Shown here piece by piece: positions 1-12,765 of a stretch of 64,000 bases of DNA (position 1 is the first letter of the stretch; every line of letters begins with the position of its first letter). The DNA comes from Zantedeschia hybrid cultivar (taxonomy: Eukaryota > Streptophyta > Magnoliopsida > Alismatales > Araceae): positions 15,858,001 through 15,922,000 of the forward strand of contig JARZZO010000011.1 of NCBI GenBank assembly GCA_030544215.1. The letters are read 5' to 3'. The translations under genes and the position numbers were made by a program. The notes under the pieces are model-generated. The model did no database searches. It was not told the DNA's origin and saw nothing but the letters and a program-made list of their open reading frames with translations.

Positions 1-130
1 TTCAAAGTCGGCGTGGTTTGATAAGAGAACCCATCCGGATCCGTCCACTCAATCTTATGATGTTGGGCAGAACTACAGGACATGGGCTGTCAAGAAAAGA
101 AAGAAAACCGTGTTTCCGAAAAGTAGGTTC

Positions 131-402
131 TTAAATTTATTTGTAGAATAAGTTATTTAAAATTATTAATTTGAAATAGTATATGTTAGAATAAAAGACG
201 TTTAATTTTGATAGTTATGTGGGATTCACTGAGGAAATAAAAAGGATAAGTAATTTTTAAGTCTAAAGTTGAATTGTTTATTCTCCTTATTTTAGTATAA
301 ATTATTCTAACCTGATATAAATGATTTCTTCCGTCAAATTAAAATTAACTTTATTTTAAAAATAAAGAACTTTATTCTTCTGTAATTCTGCAAATAAAGT
401 GA
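131..402 (+). mobile_element. Tourist-like MITE, copy 1
   Basis: AT-rich element of about 270 bp with the same internal order as the copies at 47209, 52798 and 57168: an 'ttttgatagtt..ggga' block, then a 'ttgtttattctccttatt' block, then a terminal 'ttctgcaaataaagtg'. The ends form an imperfect inverted repeat (left 'aatttatttgtagaata', right the complement of 'aattctgcaaataaagt'). No coding capacity. The left end is degenerate, so the exact border is uncertain. Confidence 0.6.
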
Positions 403-555
403 AAAGATAAGATCTGATCGTGAGAGGCAGCTTTTGAAGGTTAGGTCCGATCATGGGAGGCAGCTTGGTTACAATCCCGTCTACAAACGAGGCCTAGCTA
501 GACTCGTTCACCAACGAATTCGTGGGTCGGCAGTATCTTGAGTGTCCCTAGAAGT

Positions 556-1274
556 TAGGGCTGTCAACGGGTCGGAGACGAAAACGGAAATGACATCTTT
601 CGCTTCTGTTTTCTATAAAGTTTATCGGAGACGGAAACGGAGTCGGAAGTGAATGTTTCCGCTTCCGCATCCATTTCCGCTTTTAAATCGGAAATTGAAA
701 ACGGAAATAGAGGTAAACGGAAGTTTCCGCTATTATCATTGCTATATTAAGAAAATATTTAAAATTACTACTACTATTCACTTTTTGATAAATTTTCTTC
801 TAGTAATTAAAAATTTTAAATCTACAAAATTTTAATATAGGTAAAAATTAATAATCTATGAATTTTGAATTTTGAAATCTACTTTATCTATCAATCTAAA
901 TTTACATATAAATATACCTAAACATGTGCCATAAAGTTATATTAAAATGTTAAAAGTTTCCAACTTTTTACTATGGCTTTTCTTTTATCAAACTGTCAAG
1001 AGATATTCTCATTTATATATATATATATATATATGAGAATATGTGTGTGTACGTGTGTATGTAGATGGATGTCAACGGTACATAATCATTCGGAAATGGA
1101 AATGGGTTAGCGGATGCGGAAATGAGTGTTTCCGTTTCCGACTCCTATAACTATTGGAGATCCATTTCCGTTTCCTATAACTTAACGGGTGGTCTTTAAC
1201 AGAGTTCTGTATCCACTAATAAAACCGGAAACGGAGCGGATAATCGGAACTCAGATATCCATTGACAGCCCTAC
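556..1274 (+). mobile_element. hAT-like miniature element, copy 1
   Basis: The terminal inverted repeat starts TAGGGCTGTCAACGG at the left and ends with the complement of TAGGGCTGTCAATGG at the right. The flanking octamers CTAGAAGT and CTGGAAGC look like a decayed 8-bp target duplication, the size made by hAT transposases. The interior is full of 'ggaaacgga'-type short repeats in both orientations, and holds a short TA run at 1015-1034. No transposase is encoded. A second, inverted copy lies at about 14908-15572. Confidence 0.65.
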
Positions 1275-1344
1275 TGGAAGCTTATGTCTTAGGCAGTGTA
1301 TCTCTCATCGAGTGGAGAAAAAAAATTATCTTTCTCTTGGAAGG

Positions 1345-1433
1345 TAAATCTTAGGCCTCTGGCCGGCTCAATCCCAGCTCCTCCGAGTTGGGGACCAAGT
1401 CCCAGTACCCACTAGGCTACTGACCAAAAAAGG
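1345..1433 (-). mobile_element. tRNA-derived SINE fragment
   Basis: Read on the minus strand, an A-box match (TAGCCTAGTGG, complement of 1409-1419) is followed about 35 nt later by a B-box-like GGATTGAGCC. This is the internal RNA polymerase III promoter layout of tRNA-derived SINEs. It sits beside an A-rich stretch. The downstream extent is not clear. Confidence 0.5.
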
Positions 1434-3171
1434 AAAAAAAGTATCTTGAGTGTCCCTTTTTTTGGGAGGGCTTAAATTTAATTCCCACATAAATATCACA
1501 TGTGAAAATATGATAAACATGTAACAAGAAATAAATAAGATAATCATATTGTCAAAATTATAAATGCTTGATCCGGACAAAGTTCAAATCCACACATGCA
1601 TAGAACATAAGCAAAAATTCAAGAAAATAAGGTTAGGAAGTTTTATCAGTTGAGACGTCCATTGGACTTTCCCTAGAAAAGATTTTACCCCACGCGAATA
1701 AAAACAGTAGTCTCCCTCCTAGATATAACAGTCACTATGATCTTCCATCTGTACTTTTGAAGGGATCCACATTCAAATACAACCTTGTTCATCAGTAACC
1801 TCAAGATGAGAGAGAGAGAGCATTTCGTAGTTACCCCCAAACCCTTAGAGGAGATGTATATAGCCCCAATTTCATATCTCATTCACCTCCCACTACTACT
1901 ACTGTTACATTCAAAACATTACAAAACAAAGACGAAGCTTATTAAAAACATAAAACCCAAAGCTTGAGTCTAGCAGGACACAGCATAAGTATATGCACAC
2001 ATGTTTGGTGTGTATATTCCAATCTAATTTTACAGAACAAGTGTCTATGGAACTTCAAAGAATATAAATCTCAACTTCAAGCCACAAAAGATAATGTGGG
2101 ACTAACCACATACAAAATCTTTCTAAAGATTTGAGAATTTTGAAATTTCACTTCATCTATAAAGAGATCTAAGGTAATCTCTCAATATATCTCACCATCT
2201 ATGAGATTCCTCTTTATTAATGAAAAGAAAAATCCTTCTCTCTTAATTTTAACAAATAAGACTATCAACCAAAGTAAATCATATCTTAAAAAAAACAAGG
2301 TAAATACAAATTCATTAACCGATCTATTTGGGCTCTGAATCGAGTATACTCATTTACCTAACAACGATCCTATTATTGTATGCGACATGAATTTATGATT
2401 AAATATCTATGAATTCAATTTTTGTGAATATACATCTTAAATTATGACTACAATTTTGGGTGGGTCAACTTGAATATGAGTGGGCTAACTCGATGATTGG
2501 ATGGAGTTGAATCGATCAAGTTAAAATCGAGTTGGATTAGGATCGGAGGTTCTTTCAATCAAACGTTGATGGATTGAGTTTGGCTGAGGGTCAACTAATC
2601 TGACCTAACACAAAATCCGTCATTAATATATATCAATAATTACTTAGATTATTAAAACTCCATATCTTTGAATAAAAACTTAGATTATAATATAAAAAAA
2701 ATGTTCTCAAGTAGTAGTCATGTAATTGTACTTATACCTTCTTCTTTTTAATTACTTTGTTAAGAAAGATAGATAAATTTATCTATGTCATTATATATAA
2801 AATTTTGGCCATAAGAAAGAAAAATTGAAAATGCCGACGTTTAAGGACATAACCCCGCTTAATCTGATCCAGTCAGATAAAAGTTGAGCTATATGAGTTA
2901 GATTGGTTGGGACGATGAGTTCGTGTTAGTGTTAAGGAGGTTGAATTGAGGCTTGAGTTAAAATTGAGCCGCTTTTGACATAGGTTGAGTTATGATTGAC
3001 CCTAGCGTGACCTGATAAGACATGAGTTGCAGCCCAATTTTAAACCAAGCTCGTTTGTCATCCACGTTGGAGTTTAAAATAAATGAAATTTTCCTATCTT
3101 CAATTTAATGTCAAGCGAATCAGAAGTAGAAACGTAACTAGTCTCATTAACTCATTTGCCCAGGACGGTTA
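1434..3171. other. Gene-free AT-rich stretch
   Basis: No credible exon or RNA gene was seen. Short open frames here have no recognisable family. The part from about 2455 to 3060 has many 'gagttgaat'/'gggtcaac' type words and looks like an old repeat, but I could not delimit it. Confidence 0.4.
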
Positions 3172-3180
3172 TTGGTATAT

Positions 3181-3519
3181 GAGTAATGCTTGCTGTAACA
3201 CAAAAATATATTTTATTTTTTCTATTTTTGAAAATTTTTAAATGTCGGCCCATTGTGCCCGAGACGTACATGTGATTTGATTTCCGATCAAATGATTTAA
3301 AAAATCTAAAAAATAAAACATCAAACCCCCTTTTATTGGGTGTGGCCCATTAAAGACGTTTTTACTATTAATTGATGTTTCATTTTTTATTTTTAAAATA
3401 TTTTTAAATTGTCCGATCAAAAATCAGGTTGTACAAACATACTGAACATGATGGGTCCAAGTGCAGCCTAACAAAAAAAAATCAAAAAACAAAAAAATTG
3501 GACAAGCAAATGTTACTCA
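3181..3519 (+). mobile_element. Mutator-like MITE (GAGTAAT terminus), hairpin interior
   Basis: Begins GAGTAATGCTTGCTG and ends with the near-complement GCAAATGTTACTCA. It is flanked by 9-bp direct repeats with one mismatch (TTGGTATAT at 3172-3180, TTGGCATAT at 3520-3528), the target duplication size of Mutator-like elements. The interior carries two facing arms around 'cccccttttattgggtgtggcccatta' and matches the interior of the element at 56842-57536. No protein is encoded. Confidence 0.75.
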
Positions 3520-3528
3520 TTGGCATAT

Positions 3529-4243
3529 ACTCAGTTCGAACGTGGGCAATGCTCTTCGGACAGTCGCAGTCCACCATATCTTGTTGCATTATAATGTCCC
3601 AAAGACGTTACGGCAACAAGTATTTCTTCTGCATAGACTTGTAGCATGAATTTCTGTTGAATATATGGCTAAGATGAAGCCTATTTACCATTTATATTAA
3701 ATTTTAAAAAAAATCAGTTCATCGTAAATATAAATGAGTTGATGATAGATTTATTTTGATTAATTTGAATTAAGCTTACTATAAAAGGTGAGTTAGCGGT
3801 TTCTCATCGGTCCCAATTTGATAGGATTCAGACAGAATTTACGTGGTCGAATTTAACAGAAGCATTCTTTTAATTAACATGAAAAAAGAGAAGAAAAAAA
3901 AAAACATGCTGACCAAGATCATCATTGCTGTCAACATGACGACATGCCTTCACACGGCATTGCTGCTTCATGACATTTTATATATATATATATATATAAA
4001 AGAGTCTTCTTGTTCAATTTCTGAAACTTGATATTTCACATCTTGTTGCCATCAAGAAGTCTGCCGGCCTTTGCCTCCCTGGCTAACCTGTCCTCCTCTC
4101 TTCTCCCCAATTGGACTTTCCACCTGATGTGGACAATATGGCATCATATTAACATTATAATACTGTCATCCATTTCTGATCATGTTGGCCTGGACTGTCA
4201 CAATTGTAAGCTTTGAACTTTTGTTCCAGTTTACAGATCCACA

Positions 4244-4274
<31 letters not shown>

Positions 4275-4326
4275 TCCGAAACAACATAATGTGGTCACAA
4301 TGTCATCCAGCGAATGGAATGGGAAA
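3529..4326. other. Gene-free stretch with microsatellites
   Basis: No gene recognised. It holds a TA run at about 3977-3998 and a CT run followed by CA at about 4242-4273. Confidence 0.4.
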
Positions 4327-4695
4327 GAGTTTTTTGCATATATACCCCTTAAATACATGTATTTGTATGTATAACCCCAACTATCACATATTATCATCAA
4401 TATCCCTGAAATCTTCAAAATACCGCATTTATGCCCCTTTCGTCAAACTTAGGTGAATTTCAATGAAATATGTCAAAAACATTGCATAAATCATGATATC
4501 ATCGGAGGTGTCGGGAGTACATAATGCAAGATTTTAGTGAATTGAAGGGTACATATGCAAAATATTAGTGAATTTAACGATGTTTATGCAAAGCACAACT
4601 TTCTATAGATTTCAAAGGTATTGATGTTAATATGTGACAGTTAAGGGTATATATGCAGATATGCTGTATTTGAGGGGTATATATGCAAAAAACCC
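4327..4695 (+). mobile_element. Mutator-like MITE with long inverted arms
   Basis: The two arms of about 80 bp are inverted copies; the outermost part reads GTTTTTTGCATATATACCCC at both ends. A perfect 9-bp duplication AATGGGAAA flanks it (4318-4326 and 4696-4704). The interior is about 200 bp and non-coding. Long arms plus a 9-bp duplication indicate a non-autonomous Mutator-like element. The termini differ from the GAGTAAT group, so this is a separate family. Confidence 0.8.
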
Positions 4696-4735
4696 AATGG
4701 GAAATGTATGTTGAACAGACGTTAAAGTGGAAGTC

Positions 4736-4845
4736 TTAGGTTCTGTGTAGTTTGTTGTAAAATATTATAGAATATCATGTTTTTATGGAACTTAACATAA
4801 CATATAATAATGTAAGGTATTCTATGTCAAACAGAAGGGTCCAAT
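4736..4845 (+). mobile_element. Short MITE, 'TTTGTTGTAAAAT' terminus
   Basis: A roughly 110-bp element whose left end 'tagtttgttgtaaaatatt' resembles the termini of the MITEs at 10379 and 13917 and of others in the window; the right end is an imperfect complement. Non-coding. Confidence 0.4.
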
Positions 4846-5055
4846 GATCAATCTTTCATTAGATTGTGGTGATAAAGAAACCACTCTCATTTCTGATGGA
4901 AATTTGCATACTCCCCCGTCATATATAACTACTCTGTCTAAGGTTTAACGTCTTCTTAGATGCCTCGATCCAATCTCTCTCTCATGTTCCTGAGAGAAAG
5001 TTTCCTTGACCTGAAGAGTACCCGTGAGGGTCTAAAGGCCTCTGGGCAGAGAAAG

Positions 5056-5241
5056 GTATGTTCTTAGAATTTTTCCTTCAGTGACCCAATCCATCGCCCC
5101 TGTTTGCATCTATGCTTTGTTGGTGAAGAGCCCTCCTCTATTCTCTTTACCATCAGAAATCACCCTTCCTAATTTTGTACATCAAGCTTTTCACTGTATG
5201 AGAACAATGCAGAGTCTAAAAATTGAATCTTTGCTTTCCAG
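5056..5241 (+). other. Probable 5'-UTR intron of the MYB-CC gene
   Basis: A donor AAAG|GTATG at 5055/5056 and a pyrimidine-rich acceptor TTTCCAG|C ending at 5241 bracket a short intron upstream of the start codon at 5304. This is inferred from splice signals alone. Confidence 0.45.
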
Positions 5242-5303
5242 CATTACTGCTTATACCAGCTGAATTGTTTGTGCTTCCCCCTTGGCAACTGGACCCTCCA
5301 AAG

Positions 5304-8300
5304 ATGGAACAGCATGTACAGGACTGTGGAACATTAAACGATTCTTATTATGAATCAGAGAGTGTTCCTTGTGAGGATCTCAGCTTCAGGCCAATGTGGA
5401 GCTTGGGATCTTCACCCTATTTGGAAGTTCACAGTCTTGGAGACCATAGATTCTCCTTTATGGATTCATGTGTACATTTGGGTGGTGTTTCAGTGCACTC
5501 AAACCAAATGCCTGCTAATCTGTCAATTGCTACTTCTGATGGTCTTGGATCAGCACCAGCTGCTTCCCATGCAAGTGAGAGTTGCATTGGTTTCCCTGAG
5601 TTTGATCACAAACTTGGCATCCATTCCTTGTTCATCCAGCCAAAATGTTCTTCAGAGTTTTCGTCCTACAAGGTTGCCAGTTCCCAGTATGCCAAGCAGA
5701 ATGATCTCCATCCCATTTCACAGAACACCTTTGAAATAGCTGCAAGCCTTCCAAACCCAATGCAGAGAAAGAAGAAATCTAGTGCTTCTGATAATTGTAA
5801 TACTCGATGTCGAAATCATCATAGAATGGCACTTCGACCGTCTGGAGAGACTGCCATGGATGAGAGGAAGGTAGGTGTTTGCAGATTGCACCCAGCATGG
5901 GTATTTCAATTAATCAATGTTTAGCCTTTTTTCTCGCTTCAAAGCATGAAGTATTTCAATTAGCCAGTTTGACGTGTCTTTTTCTCAAAGTAAGATCTGA
6001 TCAGAGATCCATCTATTTTAAGGTTGTTTTCTCTCAGCCAAACTCTTCAGACAAAAAGCAAGATCTCCCGCTGCCATCAGCCAAGCAACAGATGAAGACC
6101 ACCACATATGTATCTTTCAGCCAAAAGTATGGTTCATCTAGAATGCCAGCTGCAACTAAAACTAGGATTAGATGGACACAAGACCTCCATGAACAGCTTG
6201 TGCAGTCAGTGAATCGACTTGGAGGAGTAGGAAGTAAGTAAAAAAAGTGTCCAATTATGGTAAAGGAGGATAAGGTTGATTTCTTGAATAGCTTCATGTG
6301 GAGCAGGGCCCACATCTAATGTCTGTCTCACTCATGAATGCAGAGGCAACTCCAAGGAGGATTTTGAAACTAATGGGTTCAGTGGGATTAAACATTTATC
6401 ATGTGAAGAGTCACCTTCAGGTGAACTTTAGTCAAATACGAATAGTTTTTTGATATGTCTACCTTTCTCATTGTGGAAAACTTGATTATATTCACATATT
6501 TTGCAGAAATATAGGATTGAAAGATATATACCAGAACCTGCACAAGGTAACTTTTTGTCGATTGTCTTAATTAAGACTGCTCATAATTCTAGATAGGAGG
6601 TTTTTTGGTTATATTCCAAGTGAATTGCAATGAAAAGGACGTATAGATCAGTTAAGCTCTTACACAATATCCATAGGACTTTTGGCATTCAGGAATACTG
6701 GTGAAGAACATAGCAGCTACAATACATGATCAACTTTTCCTAATAATTAGTTCTCAAGAGCATTCTATAGCTGTTCTTTTTTCCTGGGGAAAAAACTTCT
6801 CGGTCCTTACATATAAAATGTAGGAAAAAATAGACTTTCAAATCCCATAAACCCGAGCTTTTGCAGAACATCGATTATTTAGCTTATGGATCTTTAAAGT
6901 GAACCCCAAATAGCATATTTCTTAGTGAGGGTGTTAGAATAGTCCTACATCGGAAAAAAGACAAAATCAAAAAGTGTTTAGTAGATGGTGCATACTCCAC
7001 TCATTGCCTTAAGGTTTTGAGTTGGATGGTCCAATAATTTCAACATGGTATCAGAGCCCATGGTTACGAACCGGACCACACACCCGTATTTGTGGTCCAC
7101 GTGACAGAGCCTAAAATCGGCTTGCACATGAAGGGACGTGTTAGAATAGTCCTACATCGGAAAAAAGACAAAATCAAAAAGTTCAACAGAGTGCAATTGA
7201 CGCTTAGCATTAGGACAAAATCAAAAAGTTCAACAGAGTGCAATTGACGCTTAGCATTAGGGTGGTGTCGACACTAGTCCTACATCGGAAAAAAGAGCAT
7301 TAGGGTGGTGTCGACACTAGTCCCTAGTGTGTGGGGAAAATGGTGTTGACGACATTCTTAGTGGTGTCAACACCACCTTTGTAGGGACATCTTCTATGGT
7401 CTATTGCTGTCGCAGAACATCCTTGAACAAGTTGACACTCAATATAAATGTTAGAAATCGAATTAGGGGTTTGGCATCCTCAAAGGTCAATAATATGCCC
7501 ATCAAGAAAATTAAAGTGCAACATGCATATAAACTTATTCTTGAACAAACAAATTTAAAAACCAATCACATACCTCTACATAACTCCTCCTTTCTGTGTT
7601 GCAATCATATCTACCGTACAAACTTAAAAGGTGTCAATTACAATTTAAAATGAAGATATATTTATAATGTGTAATGATAGATAGCCAAAAATATTGATCG
7701 CACACCACATAGATCTTTGAATTTCAATGAGACTGAAATGATTGTCGCTGAAGATTGTCATACTCCTAGAATTTGAATACACATCATTATTCACATCTAT
7801 CAAAAATAAAGATAGCCATTTAACATTTTCACCTTAATCATACATAACACAATAAGCTTAGGCAAAATTAAACAATTTTTCATGTTTCTCTTTTCCTCAC
7901 TCCAATATTTCACTTGCAGGATTTTCAAAGGTGTAATCAATACTCTCCTCTATCATTTATAATTAACCCCACCCCCTTGTTGTTAATAAAAAGTAAAAGT
8001 AACAGAAGGTGAGCCTAAAGAAATTTATTGTAGGATAAACTCTCAATGTATCGCAATACAAAAACACCCATTCAAATTGTCTGAGAAAATTTCAAATGAA
8101 TGTGATACAATCTAAAATTTCTCTCCCTTTCTAACATCAATTTTCAAGTATATAGTTATGAAAACCTATGACACCAATTATAAGAGAGTGATATTGATTG
8201 TTTGAAAAATATAACACCAATTGTACATTATTAGATACCAATTATTGGATTCATTTCTATTGCCATCATGCAAAAGAGATAAAGTTAATCAGCCACAATA

Positions 8301-9934
8301 CTAAAGAACATATGTAAGGTAATTATTTTTAATCAAAATAATTATGATTTAAATTATTAAAGAGAAAATTTTTACTTATATTGAAAGAAAATATTGGATA
8401 TATTGATACCAATTTTACAAATACCAATGGTAGTTATTAGGCTACATGCAAAATGGGCATATTGAAGTTAACCATGCAAGAATATCAAATTATATCAATC
8501 TCTAAATATTCAAATAAATCCATTCAATAAGACCTATATTTTATCATATTTTTTATTCTTAATGTATATTACTCAAATATAAAGTTACTACACATGCCAA
8601 CTAACATATATGGGAAAACTATTTTAAAAAGTATAAAATCTAATATTTAAAATTCATTAACCATGTAAATATACATATGTTGTCAAAATCAATTATCTTG
8701 ACGGAAAATAAATGAAACATCGCTAAGAAATATATTCAATGTGAAGCTATAGTGTTTATGTGTTAAAAAGGTTTATAATACCCTATTGCAACTTGTGCCT
8801 CAAAGATCTATGACCACTTTAAGTGATCATATAGGGTGATTCTTTGATAAAAGATAACTCATAAAAAATTTTCTTTTTCATGGGACCATATCTTCTAAAA
8901 GCCTGTTTTTTTTTCTTCCAATTAGAGGCTCCAAATTGTTGCTACTTGGATCGAGGTAAAAATAAAATCGTTAGAAAAGTTTGACTTATGTAACTACCTA
9001 AAGTTAGTTATCCTCTTAATATCGAACGTGAAATCTAAAAGTGACTTCTATCTAAACATTTCGCAAATATGCCCATTATGTACCATGGGTTTGGCAATAA
9101 GTTACTCTTTTCCCTTTCTTGTGCAAATGGTAACATAGGAGACGTGTCTTTATATACACTAGATTAAGTGGTGGTATACATCATGAAATATAGAACAAGA
9201 GAAATGTCTTAGCCATAGTTGAATACATGTTAACCATTAGAAACAAGGACCAAAGAAAAGCTTCATACTATTCTTAGTTCAACAACTGAACATTTCTTTT
9301 GACCATGTAGGAAACAGTGAGAATAGGAGTTGCTTCAATGACCTGCAACATGTTGATGCTAAAATGTATGTTTTCATGTGTATATGTACATACATGTATG
9401 GAATAATTTCATATTAAGTATTGACCACTCTTGTATGTTACGGTACAAGCATGGCCTTTTTTGAATTTAACATACAATAATAGTTAATATGAAATTATCC
9501 TTATATATATAATTCTAAATGCCACCATCTTTACATAAGCTATATGAGATGTACACTTTGTAGCAGGGGAAGGCAAATCACAGAAGCCCTTAGGCTTCAA
9601 CTAGAAGTACAAGAGCAACTTCGCAAGCAACTAAAGGTAACATCATGACTTGTTTCTCTCTGAACTCTCTATACTTTGCTTTAATTTTTGAAACCCTCAT
9701 GATCATATACATTTGTTTCTTGGTCAGAGCCAATGGAAATTGCAAATGGAAATTGAAGAACAAGGTAGGCAACTTCAAAAGATGATTGAACAACAATGGA
9801 AGGCAATCATAAATCTAATTGGAAACTATAGTTTGGATGTTTCTTTGAGTGGTGAACAATTAGTCAACTCTGGAAATGTGCAAATTTTACATGCTAAAGA
9901 TAGATGTGAGAACACTCACTGCCCTAAAAAATAA
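5304..9934 (+). CDS. MYB-CC (PHR1-like) transcription factor
   Basis: Coding exons: 5304-5870, 6038-6233, 6344-6420, 6507-6546, 9311-9365, 9567-9636 and 9728-9934. All junctions keep frame and give 403 residues. A single GARP/MYB repeat lies at about residues 232-285 (RIRWTQDLHEQLVQSVNRLG ... YHVKSHLQKY), the DNA-binding domain of the family. A coiled-coil dimerisation segment follows at about 315-360 (QITEALRLQLEVQ ... EEQGRQLQKMIEQQ). The start is the ATG just after the inferred 5'-UTR intron. Exon 5 is only 55 nt and was found by frame: it is needed to join phase 1 to phase 2 and gives the linker before QITEAL. In the family such proteins bind P1BS-type promoter sites in the nucleus; several act in phosphate signalling. 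The usual LHEQLE signature reads LRKQLK here. Intron 4 (2.8 kb) contains a TRIM-like element. Family certain; the particular paralogue is not assigned. Confidence 0.88.
6932..7330 (+). mobile_element. TRIM-like miniature LTR retroelement, rearranged
   Basis: A 114-bp terminal repeat (6932-7045) begins TGTTAGAATAGTCCTACATC and is followed at once by TGGTATCAGAGCC (7046-7058), complementary to the initiator-tRNA primer site. After a 93-bp interior and a purine tract (gaagggac), the same terminal sequence starts again at 7139 but breaks after about 43 bp into duplicated pieces of about 46 and 35 bp. No gag or pol is present. It lies in intron 4 of the MYB-CC gene in sense orientation. Confidence 0.65.
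7331..9310. other. Remainder of MYB-CC intron 4
   Basis: AT-rich intronic sequence with no exon-like or repeat structure that I can support. Confidence 0.4.
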
Positions 9935-10378
9935 GCTTGCAATTACTTCAAAGCAATTTGAACTTCCCTACCCTTTTCAAGTTCACTTGTTTCATTCCTT
10001 TTCCATATAACTTTATAATCAAATGTTGAGAACTCCAAAGTTCTCGAAAGTAAAAGGAGATGTATGAAGTATTGGATAAGCAAAAAAAAATTGATAGATT
10101 TTGGTTACATGATCAATAGAAAGAAGAAATGATGTGAATAGGAGTATTCCTTCTTTTGTTTTATTAAAGAATCTTTTTCTCTCGCCTCTTGTTCTAGCTT
10201 TATGTTAAAAAGCAATTGGTTATGTCTAACATCTTCCCCTCCAATACATTAGATATGAGAATATTTTACTCATTTGTCCCATCTTAGCATTTGGCATATA
10301 CACATTATTGAATATTCATCCTTGTATAAGTTAAGATAGATCAAGTTGAAAATTAGGTTAAGCTAGATCCTACTTTTC

Positions 10379-10690
10379 AGGGATGTTTGATGTGTTGTAA
10401 AATATTGCTAACATCGTACATAGCTGTAAAAAGGCATTTTCCTTACGTTCGGATTGCTGTGAATTATTTTATGTAGTTTTTTAATATTTGGAGTGTTGAA
10501 AATTCTAGCTATTCTAATATCAATTGACCTTTATAATCCTTCATTTAGTTGACTTTGATTTTCAATCTAAAGTTATTGTAAACCAAAACCATAGATTTTA
10601 AAATCAAAGATTTTATTTTTGCTGATTTTAGAACCGATCATTTAAAAACCTAGTTTCATGACATTTTACAATACACCAGATGAGTCTTTA
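10379..10690 (+). mobile_element. MITE with TTTGRTGTRTTGTAAAAT termini
   Basis: The left end reads GATGTTTGATGTGTTGTAAA. The right end is the complement of CATCTGGTGTATTGTAAAAT. The roughly 310-bp interior is AT-rich and non-coding. Related ends occur at 13917, 46171, 51611 and 30290-30385. No convincing target duplication, so the superfamily is not assigned. Confidence 0.55.
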
Positions 10691-11394
10691 ACTAGCTTGG
10701 TTGTTGCATGTGTTCTCAATGTGAATTTCCATGGGTTAAGCATGTTTCTTGGGGCAACACAATTCTAATGTCATACAAAATTAGATATTATATATAATAT
10801 ACAATAAATAATCTCCTCAAGAATTTTGATATATGTAAAAAAATTGAATATATATAAGGAACCTTCTAAATTTTTATCTTATCTAAAATAAATCTTAATT
10901 TATCTGTGATGTGAATGATGATCGGTTTGATGGTATGTGGGTTGGGGGTTTCCTTATATATGCATATTTTATCATATTCTTTTGGTACCAAACTTAACAT
11001 TTTTCTAAAGGATTAAGGTTGGATTTGGATAGGATACAATTTCATAAATTGTGTTCAATTTATTTGTTAAGGTATGTATTGAAATTTGGATCGGGAAGGT
11101 TGGGTCACATTCTGGTAGCACTTGGTTGGGTCCCTACAGAAGGAGAAGAATGGTTTATTAACATCATTTGTAGACCTCTAAGCTTGACATAAACTCAAAA
11201 TGACAAATATACTCTCTTTTACTGTAGCTAAGTCAGGGCTCAAACTTTGAATGCAAACTATTTTCATTTCTTTTGTCTTTATCAAATTTAGTCATTGTTT
11301 CAACATCCATACTTCAAGGTCAAACAGAACAACTCGCATCTCAGTTTAGCATTCACACTCATTTGGCTAACACAACTTATGATGCAGCCCTGGA

Positions 11395-12340
11395 GTCACT
11401 TTGTAACAACCCGCTATCCTAAGATCTAAAACCAGTGCAAATAAGACAACGGATTGTCACATTCAGTTCGACACCTGGATCACAATATGCACCTTTGGAA
11501 AAATATATAATAAACTATGTCAAATAACAAGATTATCGAACTAAGAAGTGCAAATAAATAACAAAGAGAAATAAATATTACAGTCCAAGTATAGTCTAGC
11601 AATAAATACATAGTCTAAAAGAAATAATAATGAGTACAGACCAAAAGAAAGAGAACAACTACATCGGAGCATACCTTATAGTACAACAACTACGGGTGAG
11701 TATATACACATGAAGCTTCTCACTTTTACTTCCGCCTAGACTCCTCACCTGAAAGGATAGAGAGTGAGCCTCAACTAAAAGGGGTCAATAGGGATCACAT
11801 GATCCCCACCTCCCACTGACCCACACAACTAGCAGGAATATAAATAAAGCAGTAAATTTACAACTACACCATAAAATAAACAAAATTGAAAAAACATGCA
11901 GCACAAGTAAACCACAGACCCTATTAAGATAGTCGAACCCCTCAAACAGTAAACTGCTCCAGCAGCCTCATGGCCACATGTGGTCCTGGTCTTACTCTTT
12001 AGCCTTAGAGTGAGAAGGCCACACTACCACTAACACCAAACTCTCTTCACCAACTCTCATGCTGAGTGCCTATGTGGCATCTTACAACTGAACCAAAATC
12101 AAATTTGGCTGGCCTTGAATTCGCTATTTTTCTTAATAAACAATTGCTCACTATACTATCGTCTAATCTCAATAATCAGATAATAACAGAGCCACTGCAA
12201 CCTATACTGCACCAATCATCACTCTTTGTAGATTGATAAACCTCCAACTTCAGCCCGGCTGCTTCATTCCTTCTATTGAGTGGCCTCAATGTAGACGAGA
12301 ATTCAATATTGACAAGGTACCAAAACCCAGTTAGCATCCT
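11395..12340. other. Possible LTR-retrotransposon remnant
   Basis: Starts with 'tgtaacaacccgctatccta', a common opening of plant LTR-type repeats, and continues as moderate-GC sequence unlike its AT-rich surroundings, without open frames. The far border is not visible. A tentative call on style only; nothing coding is present between 9935 and 12765. Confidence 0.3.
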
Positions 12341-12765
12341 CATATTTATTTTTGGTAATTTTTAACCTTGATGCAGTTGGCATGGCTACAACTATTGAAT
12401 TGCATTGGCATGTGATACAAGTTGTTGGATCATGTATGGAAGCAATCTCTTTTTCTTATAGTTGCATAATCTGAGATCAGATGACTCGATCGCCAAACAT
12501 TTTTAGGCTCTGTTTGGAAATGGGCATGGAGGCGTGGATTTTCTCAAAATTTCGTTTTGACAGTTCAAACTTGTGAAATGAAAATGATAGTGTTGGGAGA
12601 TAAAATATTGTTTTAGAAAGTCAAATAACTATATATTATATTTACATTTTTAATCGCACGTCTATCAAAAGTCAAAAGTGACACATTAGTAGGACGTAAA
12701 TTGGAAATAACTACCCAAACTTGCCAAGGCACTTACGGAAGCTCACTTCCATGACAAAAAAGTTT

